Shown in pieces: positions 14,076 to 20,124 of a stretch of DNA of 33,909 nt. The stretch spans positions 1-33,909 of the IMG/VR virus record IMGVR_UViG_3300021438_000047; one strand, 5' to 3'. Numbering within the stretch: the stretch's first letter is position 1; each line of letters opens with the position of its first letter. A program made the translations under genes and the position numbers. The notes below the pieces were generated by a model that worked only from the letters and a program-made list of their open reading frames with translations, ran no database searches and was not told the DNA's origin. This DNA comes from a virus.

Positions 14076-15345
14076 ATTGTCTGCAATATCAGTCGTTAAA
14101 ACAGTAGAAAATGGCGAGCATGATTATCATGTTTATGCTATCGCCAATTCTGAACCGTCGGCCTGTCCTGAGTGCGCCAATGATGCGATTTATGGCCACG
14201 GTAAAAAAGTGCAGTTATTCATGGACACGCCGATCCATGGCAGACGTGTAGGCATATTTCTGGAGAGAAAACGTTACCGGTGCCGCCAGTGTCAAAAAAC
14301 GTTTTTCCAGACCTGCGCCGATATAGACGATAGCCATAGGGCCACAAAACGCTTGGTTGCCTTTATTGAACGAACAGCTATCGTCAATACGTGCGTCAGC
14401 GTTGCTCACGATGTTGGGTTGTCTGAAGGCTCTATTCGAGGGATATTGAAAAACTACACTGAAAAACTGGATAAACAATACAGATTCGAAACGCCTGAAA
14501 TATTGGGGATCGATGAGGTTCATCTTAATCGCGAAATGCGGCTTGTGTTGACCAATATTGCCGAAAGAACCATTGTAGATATGATTGACAACCGGAGCAA
14601 AAAAACAGTTATCAATGCGCTATATCGATTCAAAAATCCGAAAAATATTAGGATCGTAACAATGGATATGTGGCGGCCTTACCGTGATGCGGTAGCCGCC
14701 GTAATACCTCATGCCGTAGTGGTTATCGATAAATTCCACATCGTTAAAATGGCAAATGAAGCCGTTGAATCCGGTCGAAAAGATTTACGGTCAAAACTCA
14801 CTAAAGAGCAGTCCTTACAGTTAAAGCGGGACCGCTGGTTGTTGCTAAAGCGTCAACGTGATTTAGAGCCAATGGATGAGGCCATGCTGAATGGCTGGAT
14901 TGAAAACTATCCAGAATTGTATGCACTCCATAAAGCTAAAGAGGGGTTTTGCGATATTTGGGATCAACATTGCAGTCGAAATGAGGCGATTACCCTATTC
15001 AACACATGGATTGACTCAATACCTGAGTCAGTTTTCCACTATTTTGATGGCATGATTTCAACCGTCAGAAACTGGCACCTTGAGGCGTTCAATTATTTCG
15101 ACCATCGCGTAACTAACGCCTACACGGAATCGGCCAACAATCATATTAAATCGATAGCTAAGCAAGGTCGCGGCTACAGCTTTGAGGTTTTGCGGGCCAG
15201 AGTGCTTTTCATCGGTGCAAAACATAAAATTAGACCAAAACCATTTAAACAGGGGGTAGCTGAAAAAACGATTGGTTATGCTCTGCCGGATTATCTTTTT
15301 GACAACTATGGCGTTGAGATTCCACATGATGATGATAATTCGTAA
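14065..15345 (+). CDS. ISL3-family DDE transposase
   Basis: Catalyses cut-and-paste or copy movement of the element. The 426 residues fit the family length. The N-terminal zinc finger has CPEC (34-37) and CRQC (73-76), followed by an HTH region (VAHDVGLSEGSIRGIL, about 113-128). The DDE catalytic triad is Asp150 (LGIDEVHLN), Asp201 (TMDMWRPYRDAV) and Glu355 (NAYTESANNH), with the family signature IDKFHIVKMAN at 221-231. No frameshift or stop is visible, so it is probably active. ATG 14065 is inside the end of passenger gene 2, implying translational coupling. Confidence 0.95.
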   Translation: MLLKLSAISVVKTVENGEHDYHVYAIANSEPSACPECANDAIYGHGKKVQLFMDTPIHGRRVGIFLERKRYRCRQCQKTFFQTCADIDDSHRATKRLVAFIERTAIVNTCVSVAHDVGLSEGSIRGILKNYTEKLDKQYRFETPEILGIDEVHLNREMRLVLTNIAERTIVDMIDNRSKKTVINALYRFKNPKNIRIVTMDMWRPYRDAVAAVIPHAVVVIDKFHIVKMANEAVESGRKDLRSKLTKEQSLQLKRDRWLLLKRQRDLEPMDEAMLNGWIENYPELYALHKAKEGFCDIWDQHCSRNEAITLFNTWIDSIPESVFHYFDGMISTVRNWHLEAFNYFDHRVTNAYTESANNHIKSIAKQGRGYSFEVLRARVLFIGAKHKIRPKPFKQGVAEKTIGYALPDYLFDNYGVEIPHDDDNS

Positions 15346-15378
15346 AGGTACATTTTCAACACGATTTTACGAATACCC

Positions 15379-15386
15379 CAAAAAAC
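15379..15386. repeat. Target-site duplication of the ISL3 element, right copy
   Basis: CAAAAAAC, identical to 13496-13503. The six A are the T-run, on the opposite strand, of a terminator-like hairpin at 15390-15418, so the element appears to have landed in a terminator tail. Removing the IS and one copy restores a continuous phage sequence. Confidence 0.9.
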
Positions 15387-15418
15387 CGGCGATAACCCAT
15401 GGAGATCGGGGCTTATCG
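15380..15418 (-). terminator. Probable leftward terminator of the HTH operon
   Basis: Read leftward, CGATAAGCCC (15418-15409) pairs with GGGTTATCG (15398-15390) leaving one bulged G and a loop of about 10 bases. CCGG and then six T (15385-15380) follow. The 4-base gap before the T-run makes it imperfect. It would end transcription of the HTH and Cys-rich genes before the replication operon. The IS now also lies between the two. Confidence 0.5.
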
Positions 15419-15450
15419 GTAAGCTTACCGGCAATCTTGCCGGTAATTTT
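15417..15450 (+). terminator. Overlapping palindromes and rightward terminator
   Basis: TTACCGGCAA and TTGCCGGTAA (15425-15434, 15437-15446) form a strong 10-bp stem with a TC gap (8-bp stem if a larger loop forms), followed by TTTTATT. This would stop rightward transcripts leaving the transposase. It shares TTACCG with the perfect palindrome CGGTAAGCTTACCG at 15417-15430, so the two stems exclude one another. The palindromes could also be protein-binding sites. Confidence 0.55.
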
Positions 15451-15457
15451 ATTGGGA

Positions 15458-15700
15458 TTAAGATAGCTCAAAGCGATTGCATTTCCGAATGGTATCCCTC
15501 ATAAAAACATGCCTGTAGTCGATCACATAGGGATTTGCTCCAAGTTCTACCATAACTCTGTTTAGAGCCTGGACAGATGGTGATTTATTTTTTGCGTGCT
15601 TCATCATCCAGTCATCAAATAACTGGCATGAGCCTATTGAGTTTTCTTCATAATTTGAAGCTGGTTTATTCCAGTGCTTACAGTCTCCGCATTTTTTCAT
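15458..15700 (-). CDS. Cysteine-rich small protein (80 aa)
   Basis: 80 residues opening with CGDCKHW (C4 and C7), with a further SCQLF (C25) and a late RKCNRF (C74). This resembles the short CxxCxxW proteins scattered through phage early regions. Four cysteines could bind one zinc. The start overlaps the stop of the HTH gene, so both are one leftward operon. The function is unknown. Confidence 0.7.
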   Translation of the reverse strand: MKKCGDCKHWNKPASNYEENSIGSCQLFDDWMMKHAKNKSPSVQALNRVMVELGANPYVIDYRHVFMRDTIRKCNRFELS

Positions 15701-15924
15701 TCTGGATAGATGTCTGGTCTGATTTTATGGCGCGGTACGCCGGTTATACGCTCCAATAATAGCGCATTTTTATAGCTTGGGCGCTTCAATCCGCTGAGCC
15801 AGTGCGATACTGTTACCTCGGATACATTTAAAGCCTTGGCAAGCTCTCGCTGGGTTTCAAATTTACCGAAACACTGAAATATTCCAGGCATAGATTTATT
15901 TAATTTATTTCTCATGATAGTCAT
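15697..15924 (-). CDS. Cro/CI-like helix-turn-helix regulator
   Basis: A 75-residue (or 72 from ATG 15915) DNA-binding protein. The helix-turn-helix is clear: TQRELAKALNVSEVTVSHWL (about 25-44), followed by SGLKRPSYKNALLLERITGV. This is the single-domain form of Cro and YdaS-like repressors, without the C-terminal cleavage domain of a CI repressor. It is divergent from the rightward early genes and so probably controls the early promoter, its own promoter or both. With no integrase in the genome, a lysogeny role is uncertain. Confidence 0.85.
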   Translation of the reverse strand: MTIMRNKLNKSMPGIFQCFGKFETQRELAKALNVSEVTVSHWLSGLKRPSYKNALLLERITGVPRHKIRPDIYPE

Positions 15925-15983
15925 AAAGTAGGGTAAAATTACATTATTAGCTAAAAGATAACATTAATCAATGGACAGGTGTA
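15925..15983. promoter_or_regulatory. Divergent control region between HTH gene and rightward genes
   Basis: 59 bases, strongly AT-rich, between two divergent genes. I see no consensus -35/-10 pair, but near-palindromic TTAGCTAA (about 15947-15954) lies in the middle and could be an operator for the HTH protein. The rightward gene has GGACAGG just before its GTG. Confidence 0.35.
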
Positions 15984-16262
15984 GTGGAAAGAAAAATAAA
16001 TAATTTCAAAAAAACTGGAAAACAATTTTATTTTATCGGGAAGGATTCAAAATTAAGAGATCACGGCATGGCGATCTTGTATGGCCAGGCACAAACGGCA
16101 AGCAATGACTTTGTTTTTTTCGCAATTTGCCACAATACTGTGTCCGGGAAAAGCCGCAGCAAAAGAACTTATGTTGCTGATACGCAAGAAGATTTAATTA
16201 AACAGCTGCAAGCTCAAATAAAAAAAAGAAGACTTGAATGGAAACATATGAAATTTATTTGA
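15984..16262 (+). CDS. Hypothetical early protein (92 aa)
   Basis: First rightward gene, beginning at GTG 15984 with a GGACAGG ribosome site. The protein is basic (many Lys, KKRRLEWKHMKF end) with a beta-like core (AILYGQAQTASNDFVFFAICHN). This suggests a small nucleic-acid-binding early protein. It is separated from the recombination operon by its own promoter region. I recognise no family. Confidence 0.65.
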   Translation: MERKINNFKKTGKQFYFIGKDSKLRDHGMAILYGQAQTASNDFVFFAICHNTVSGKSRSKRTYVADTQEDLIKQLQAQIKKRRLEWKHMKFI

Positions 16263-16271
16263 TCCTGCCTA

Positions 16272-16299
16272 TTGACATTACTTAGCCAATTGCTAAACT
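16272..16299 (+). promoter_or_regulatory. Sigma70-like promoter of the recombination operon
   Basis: A perfect TTGACA (16272-16277) is followed after 16 bases by TAAACT (16294-16299), a 4/6 match to the -10. The predicted start near 16306 leaves about 100 bases of leader before the gene at 16408. Confidence 0.6.
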
Positions 16300-16306
16300 G
16301 TAATCA

Positions 16307-16378
16307 AGCCCAACTCCCTTAGACGATATGTTCAGGGCTAAAAAGAACGTCGAACGTCCAACCCGGTGCGAGGCCGGG
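16307..16378 (+). ncRNA. Structured leader or small RNA candidate
   Basis: After the promoter the transcript would contain AGCCC pairing with GGGCT (16307-16311 and 16335-16339), then a direct repeat GAACGTCGAACGTCC. A tight hairpin CCCGG/CCGGG (16362-16366, 16374-16378, loop TGCGAGG) follows, and then an unpaired stretch to the ribosome site AAGGA. The order of hairpins recalls c4-type antisense leaders of phages, but I am not sure of that match. It may regulate the downstream exonuclease/ERF genes. Confidence 0.4.
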
Positions 16379-16407
16379 ACTTTAACAACTCCTATAAGGA
16401 CTCAAAA

Positions 16408-16614
16408 ATGAAAGCACAAATAGAAAGCAACAAATCAACCATCGAGCAAATAGAAGATTTACTCGACACACTAGCGCAACAGCCCAACATGGACAGATCA
16501 TCTGTACACGCAATAATTTATAAAATGCGCCTGAGCCTAAACGAATTAAAACGCATCCAAGCCAGGGCAGACGCCCAATCAAGGCCTGTCGTAAAATGGG
16601 GCATAAACTTATGA
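16408..16614 (+). CDS. Small helical early protein (68 aa)
   Basis: ATG 16408 has ATAAGGA 7 bases upstream, which decides this start over a GTG further up inside the hairpin. The 68 residues form long amphipathic helices (KSTIEQIEDLLDTLAQQ, HAIIYKMRLSLNELKRI) suggesting a dimeric coiled protein. It overlaps the exonuclease gene as ATGA and so is translated with it. It could be a partner or inhibitor in recombination. No family is recognised. Confidence 0.65.
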   Translation: MKAQIESNKSTIEQIEDLLDTLAQQPNMDRSSVHAIIYKMRLSLNELKRIQARADAQSRPVVKWGINL

Positions 16615-17396
16615 AATCTGGAATTTATCATAATTTGCCATTTGCTGAATATCTGGATTCCGAACAAATCAACGCTTCTGACCTAAAACTAATAAATTCA
16701 CGAACGCCAGCGCATTATCTTGCAAGCTTGAGCAAACCAAAGGAAGAAAACCAGGCAATGAAAATAGGTTCAGCAATACATTGCGCTGTTTTAGAGCCTG
16801 ATTTTTTTGATGAAAGGCACATAATTTTGCCTGATGGCGTAGACGGCCGAACCAAAGAAGGGAAAACAATTATTTCAGAAGCAAAGCAATCTGGAAAAGT
16901 GATCCTATCAAAATCAGATTATGACTTATGCCATGCGGTATCTGCATCAGTTATGTCACACAAAGACTTGAACCACTCCCTTAAAAGTGGAGACTCAGAG
17001 CTTTCGGTATTTACTAACGATAGAAAATGCCGTCTAGATAACTACAATTTTGGATATATTTTTGATCTGAAAACTTGCAATGATGCAAGCCCTAATGGGT
17101 TTTCTCGCCAGATTTATAATTTTGGCTATCACATCCAAGCCGCATGGTATCTGGATACTTGCAAAATGGCTGGATTAGCAACAGACGGATTCATTTTTAT
17201 AGCTGTTGAAAAAGAGCCGCCCTATGCAATCGGATTGTATGAGCTTGGTACTGATAGTCTGGAAGCAGGAAGGTCGGCTTACCAATCAGCACTGGATAAG
17301 CTTGAGCGCGCAAAAAGTACTGGAGAATGGCCTGGATACTCAGAATACTTGCAAACTATCGAATTGCCCTATTGGGCATTAAAGCAGGAATTTTAA
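16611..17396 (+). CDS. PDDEXK exonuclease (RecE C-terminal/DUF3799-like)
   Basis: A 5'-3' double-strand exonuclease that makes single-strand tails for annealing. From ATG 16611 (overlapping the upstream stop) it has 261 residues. Motifs seen: an N-terminal segment ending in SDLKLI, KIGSAIHCAVLEP with His57, Glu130, RLDNY with Asp143, the core DLKTC with Asp152 and Lys154, and QAAWYLD (Gln175 to Tyr180). This order is that of the PF12684-type domain of RecE and phage exonucleases. It is followed directly by the ERF annealing gene, its usual partner. Confidence 0.9.
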   Translation: MKSGIYHNLPFAEYLDSEQINASDLKLINSRTPAHYLASLSKPKEENQAMKIGSAIHCAVLEPDFFDERHIILPDGVDGRTKEGKTIISEAKQSGKVILSKSDYDLCHAVSASVMSHKDLNHSLKSGDSELSVFTNDRKCRLDNYNFGYIFDLKTCNDASPNGFSRQIYNFGYHIQAAWYLDTCKMAGLATDGFIFIAVEKEPPYAIGLYELGTDSLEAGRSAYQSALDKLERAKSTGEWPGYSEYLQTIELPYWALKQEF

Positions 17397-17397
17397 A

Positions 17398-17916
17398 ATG
17401 AACAAATCAGAGCAAATAAACGAATTAGCTGCGGCTTTAGCCAAAGCGCAAAGCGAACTATCTAATCCTAAGAAAACAAGCACAAACCCATTCTTTAAGT
17501 CCAAATACGCGGACTTAAGCGAGGTAATAAACGTATCCAAGCCTATTTTAGCAGAACATGGATTAAGCATATTGCAGCTCATGACTTTTAATGACGGCTG
17601 TGTCGGAATTGAAACAATACTTTTGCACATTTCAGGGCAATTCATTAGCGAAACTTTTGCAGCGCCAGCCGATAAAATTGATGCTCAGAGCCTGGGAAAA
17701 TGTGTGACATATTTTAGGCGTTATGGTTGGGCTGCTATTTGCGGACTTGCACAGGAAGATGATGACGGGAATAACGAGACAGGAATCGTAAAACAACTCG
17801 AATCAGCGCGAAATATAAAAGAATTGTCCGAAGCATGGGCATTAATACCAAAGCATAAGCAGCCATTTTTCTTTGATCTAAAAGAAAAGATGAAAGAAGC
17901 CTTAGCTCAAAATTAG
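17398..17916 (+). CDS. erf: ERF-family single-strand annealing recombinase
   Basis: Anneals complementary strands exposed by the exonuclease, allowing circularisation of terminally redundant DNA and recombination. The 172 residues show the ERF pattern: a helical start, then NPFFKSKYADLSEVINVSKPIL (about 26-47) and HGLSILQL (about 50-57). The YFRRYGWAAICGL segment (about 100-112) and an acidic EDDDGN follow. It lies 1 base after the exonuclease stop, with AGGA as ribosome site. The SSB and RusA genes on the other strand complete the pathway. Confidence 0.93.
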   Translation: MNKSEQINELAAALAKAQSELSNPKKTSTNPFFKSKYADLSEVINVSKPILAEHGLSILQLMTFNDGCVGIETILLHISGQFISETFAAPADKIDAQSLGKCVTYFRRYGWAAICGLAQEDDDGNNETGIVKQLESARNIKELSEAWALIPKHKQPFFFDLKEKMKEALAQN

Positions 17917-17926
17917 GAGAATAAAA

Positions 17927-18160
17927 ATGGAACAATTAGAAAATTTACAGGAACTTGAAAGATTAAAAGAATTCGCAAGATTTATGTTATCTAATAAAAC
18001 ATGCGGCTTTATATCTATAGATTCCATCCGCTATAAAGCTATGGAGCTTGGGATACTAAAAGCAAGAATCGCTTATGAGCCATGCTGTGAAAAATGCTCT
18101 TGCGCGGAAAGATTCAGTGAATATGAGTTCGATCATGGAGTGATGTGCTATGAACGTTAA
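17927..18160 (+). CDS. Small cysteine-containing early protein (77 aa)
   Basis: 77 residues with an acidic helical N-terminus and a C-terminal CCEKCSCAERF cluster (about 53-63), a likely metal site. It has a good ribosome site AGGAG before ATG 17927. Its end overlaps the next gene by 11 bases. No function can be assigned. Confidence 0.65.
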   Translation: MEQLENLQELERLKEFARFMLSNKTCGFISIDSIRYKAMELGILKARIAYEPCCEKCSCAERFSEYEFDHGVMCYER

Positions 18161-18494
18161 GCACCGAATAGGCATAACTCAGCGCAATAAAGACTATGTC
18201 ACAAGAAAAGATATAGTCGATATGATAGGTGATGATTATAAGAAATTAATATACCAAATATCAACAAATATGGAGCTTAACTGGCCTGAGCCAGCGCCAA
18301 GTAAAACGGCAGTAAAACTTTATCTTAAGTCATCCGTATTGAAATGGCTTGATAAAAATAATATCAATGTGCTTTTACTTACCCATAGGTCTAAACCAAC
18401 CGTATCAGCTAATAAACTTGAGGAGGGAATGTCCACACTTGACAACGTTATGGCTCAAAAATATATTAGAACTTTTCCTGTGGCTAATGTATAA
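18150..18494 (+). CDS. Hypothetical early protein (114 aa)
   Basis: 114 basic residues with a helical N-terminus containing YVTRKDIVDMIGDDYKKLI and a central segment (TAVKLYLKSSVLKWLDKN), compatible with a small DNA-binding or regulator fold. It overlaps the upstream gene and closes the recombination operon before an AT-rich gap. I recognise no family. Confidence 0.65.
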   Translation: MNVKHRIGITQRNKDYVTRKDIVDMIGDDYKKLIYQISTNMELNWPEPAPSKTAVKLYLKSSVLKWLDKNNINVLLLTHRSKPTVSANKLEEGMSTLDNVMAQKYIRTFPVANV

Positions 18495-18553
18495 TGTGCT
18501 TGTTTTAAAAATAATTATGCTTTAAATCCCATTTAAACTTAAAAGAGTATTAT
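18495..18553 (+). promoter_or_regulatory. Possible promoter of the secreted-protein gene
   Basis: A 59-base AT-rich spacer with TTGTTT near 18502 and TTTAAAT about 17 bases later, a modest sigma70-like pair, then AAAAGAG before ATG 18554. Together with the terminator after the gene it would make an independent transcription unit. Confidence 0.35.
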
Positions 18554-18955
18554 ATGAAATCAATAATTAAATCCATCGCTTTAACAATCCTTATATCATT
18601 TGCCGGTATCGCATCCGCACATGGCATAAGCCCTGAATGTATTACGGCATCAATCGAAGGCGGCATTAATCTGAATAAACCTGCGTTCACAATAAACTCT
18701 CTGGATAGCTTTTCCGACCAGGTTAATGCAATCGGCCTTCCAGGTAAGCTGTCAGCCGCTGCTCCAGACAATCAAATTCCAGGGTTAGCATCAGCTACTA
18801 CCGGAGAGGTTTATACTTGTCATGTGTCAGACGTAGGCTGCACAGTACAATCAAAGCTGTACCCGCTGGTGCAAGAGATTGCTGCATTTACTTACAAAGG
18901 TAAAAGTGTAAAAACCGTTAAAGTTAAGTTTGAATGGCTAACCTGCCCTTTATAA
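18554..18955 (+). CDS. Secreted protein of unknown function, moron candidate
   Basis: 133 residues. The N-terminus is a clear Sec signal (MKSIIKSIALTILISFAGIASA, cleavage near residue 22). The mature part has four cysteines (Cys31, then TCHVSDVGC and WLTC), probably forming disulfides in the periplasm, and no lipobox. It has its own upstream AT-rich spacer and a strong terminator right behind, the structure of a moron. Superinfection exclusion or envelope modification is plausible for a secreted early phage protein but not shown by the sequence. Confidence 0.7.
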   Translation: MKSIIKSIALTILISFAGIASAHGISPECITASIEGGINLNKPAFTINSLDSFSDQVNAIGLPGKLSAAAPDNQIPGLASATTGEVYTCHVSDVGCTVQSKLYPLVQEIAAFTYKGKSVKTVKVKFEWLTCPL

Positions 18956-18972
18956 TTTAATATACAATACAT

Positions 18973-18998
18973 AAGCCCTGCCTTTTGCAGGGCTTTTT
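18973..18998 (+). terminator. Intrinsic terminator of the rightward operon
   Basis: AAGCCCTGC (18973-18981) pairs perfectly with GCAGGGCTT (18987-18995) around a 5-base loop, and TTTT runs to 18998. The stem is 9 bp, GC-rich and followed by a T-tract, so this is a strong Rho-independent terminator. It ends transcription from the secreted-protein gene. Confidence 0.9.
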
Positions 18999-19010
18999 AA
19001 AAGGTATAAT

Positions 19011-19163
19011 ATGTTGGAACTAAGTCGAAAAGAAAAGATTGTATTACTACTAGCCATTGAAAACTATCTGCTTTATATGGGTGATGATGATAAAGAAGAT
19101 ATTTTGAATGGCATTGCTGATAAATTAAGAGAATTTGTAAGGGAACGAATTTTAGATAAATAA
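19011..19163 (+). CDS. Small acidic protein after the terminator (50 aa)
   Basis: ATG 19011 has AAAGG 7 bases upstream and the frame ends TAA 19163, one base before the stop of the convergent gene. The 50 residues are helical with an acidic middle (YMGDDDKEDILNG). A TATAAT abuts the ATG, but no -35 is convincing, so it may be read by terminator read-through. Fit to the gap is good evidence for a gene, but the length keeps confidence low. Confidence 0.5.
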   Translation: MLELSRKEKIVLLLAIENYLLYMGDDDKEDILNGIADKLREFVRERILDK

Positions 19164-19164
19164 A

Positions 19165-19416
19165 TTAAGCCTTAATTTTTTCTTCAAGATAGCTCAAGGC
19201 CAACTCAATCAATAAATTTATAACGCGCTCAGCAATTGGCTTTAGGTCATCAAAAATTATTGAAAGATTTGTTTTAACATACTCTCTTTTATCTTTTCCT
19301 TCCATATTGGGCTTAGTAATATCAACCCTATTTACTTCGTCCAAAACCCTTGGGAATGTTTGGGAATGTCCAATAATGAACACCAGTGATTTAATTGCTG
19401 CTGTTTTTAAACTCAT
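19165..19416 (-). CDS. Hypothetical protein at the end of the leftward array (83 aa)
   Basis: The best start is ATG 19416, which overlaps the stop of the preceding gene (ATGA). Upstream GTG/TTG codons in frame are less likely. The 83 residues include a basic-hydrophobic N-terminus, a polar middle (NMEGKDKREYVKTNLS) and a helical end. No signal or clear membrane span is seen. It is the last gene of the leftward array and converges with the rightward array. The function is unknown. Confidence 0.6.
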   Translation of the reverse strand: MSLKTAAIKSLVFIIGHSQTFPRVLDEVNRVDITKPNMEGKDKREYVKTNLSIIFDDLKPIAERVINLLIELALSYLEEKIKA

Positions 19417-19574
19417 GCCCACGCCCACCTGTCCCAATTTTCTATGTTGAGCTCCCTATTTAAAATCATTGCTAATAATTTTTCCTGAGCTGAATCTTTA
19501 CTGCAGGCGATAATATTTTTTCGTTTTATTATTTCGTTTTTATAAAAAAACAGAGCCGTGAATTCCAGACTCAT
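19413..19574 (-). CDS. Small hypothetical protein (53 aa)
   Basis: ATG 19574 overlaps the upstream stop and TGA 19413 overlaps the downstream start, both as ATGA. The 53 residues start with a hydrophobic-aromatic stretch (LEFTALFFYKNEIIKRKN) and end in a Trp-rich WDRWAWA. It may be membrane-associated. The double overlap strongly supports translation. No function is recognised. Confidence 0.6.
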   Translation of the reverse strand: MSLEFTALFFYKNEIIKRKNIIACSKDSAQEKLLAMILNRELNIENWDRWAWA

Positions 19575-19792
19575 GCTTCACCACCACAAAACCTGATAAA
19601 CCGCATCCACCAAGACAAGCTATTTGCAAAATCATTATAAATTGCATTGCTTTTTTCAAGCTTTTCAAGTGCGGCCTCTATTTCTACCTTATGCCTGTGG
19701 CCTATAATTTTAATATTTTCAAGGTCATTTTTTACCCTTAAATCAAGGTAATTTAAGTAAGCATATTCTTCTTCTGATATTGATTTACTCAT
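19571..19792 (-). CDS. Small helical protein (73 aa)
   Basis: 73 residues, mostly charged helix (SEEEYAYLNYLDLRVKNDLE ... KVEIEAALEKLEKS), then an aromatic end LSWWMRFIRFCGGEA that could touch the membrane. It lies in the holin/spanin-like cluster between the lipoprotein frame and a 53-residue gene. ATG 19792 overlaps the stop of the lipoprotein frame. The function is unknown, and a lysis accessory is possible by position. Confidence 0.6.
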   Translation of the reverse strand: MSKSISEEEYAYLNYLDLRVKNDLENIKIIGHRHKVEIEAALEKLEKSNAIYNDFANSLSWWMRFIRFCGGEA

Positions 19793-19935
19793 AATGTTTT
19801 ACATGAATAGGATAATAAAATGTATCTATAGACTGTTCCATTTTCCATAACCGTTATTACAGGCGAACATGCCTTTTTAACTTGCAATGGTATAGCGCAG
19901 CCATTTAGCACCAGGATAATTATAGCACAGTTAAT
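19789..19935 (-). CDS. Lipoprotein-like ORF, possible o-spanin, start unclear
   Basis: This frame ends TGA 19789, overlapping the next ATG (ATGA). It encodes a hydrophobic stretch with a lipobox-like LVLNGCAI (Cys codon 19899-19897) and a short tail with two further cysteines. This is the form of a small outer-membrane spanin. No ATG, GTG or TTG gives a signal peptide of normal length. The listed start is a rare ATT, and the internal GTG at 19911 is too close to the Cys. Alternatively it is joined to the holin-like gene by -1 slippage at the T7 run (about 19951-19957). The frame is seen, the function is inferred. Confidence 0.45.
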   Translation of the reverse strand: MNCAIIILVLNGCAIPLQVKKACSPVITVMENGTVYRYILLSYSCKTL

Positions 19936-20123
19936 GGCTTTGCTTCTTTGACAAAAAAACCAAGGCCACCAAAAATTACCGATAGTGCGACAAGGGCATC
20001 ATGAACAGCCCCAGTATCAATATTAACTCCTGCTACCATTAGCAATGAAGATATGCTGGCATGAGTTGAAGGCTCAGCAAGTCTTGCAACTACGTATAAA
20101 TAAGCGCCTAATATTTTATCCAT
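19920..20123 (-). CDS. Holin-like small membrane protein (67 aa)
   Basis: 67 residues: an amphipathic start (MDKILGAYLYVVARLAEPST) and hydrophobic stretches at about 24-33 and 41-57 (DALVALSVIFGGLGFFV) separated by a short polar loop. This is the size and layout of a class II-type phage holin or a related small membrane protein. It precedes a lipoprotein-like frame and follows a single-span coiled protein, so a lysis cassette is likely. If it is the holin, it would release the endolysin encoded at 8573-9046. Confidence 0.55.
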   Translation of the reverse strand: MDKILGAYLYVVARLAEPSTHASISSLLMVAGVNIDTGAVHDALVALSVIFGGLGFFVKEAKPLTVL

Positions 20124-20124
20124 T

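Larger units (their letters stand above)
13504..15378 (+). mobile_element. ISL3-family insertion sequence, complete (1,875 bp)
   Basis: The ends are 26-bp imperfect inverted repeats: left GGGTCTACGTAAAATCGTGT (from 13504) and right, read from 15378 inward, GGGTATTCGTAAAATCGTGT. 22 of 26 positions match. Both are flanked by CAAAAAAC. The element encodes a full-length DDE transposase and two small upstream genes, all rightward, opposite to the flanking phage genes. A partial direct copy of the left-end sequence lies at 13577-13594 over the internal promoter. All parts needed for movement seem intact. Insertion elements are rare in packaged phage genomes, so this may be a recent pick-up from the host. 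Confidence 0.93.

Noticed and set aside
15697-15924. CI-type lysogeny repressor
   Set aside because: Only a single HTH domain of about 75 residues, with no protease or dimerisation domain.
16366-16407. GTG start for the 68-residue early gene
   Set aside because: The GTG lies in the leader hairpin, while ATG 16408 has a strong ribosome site.
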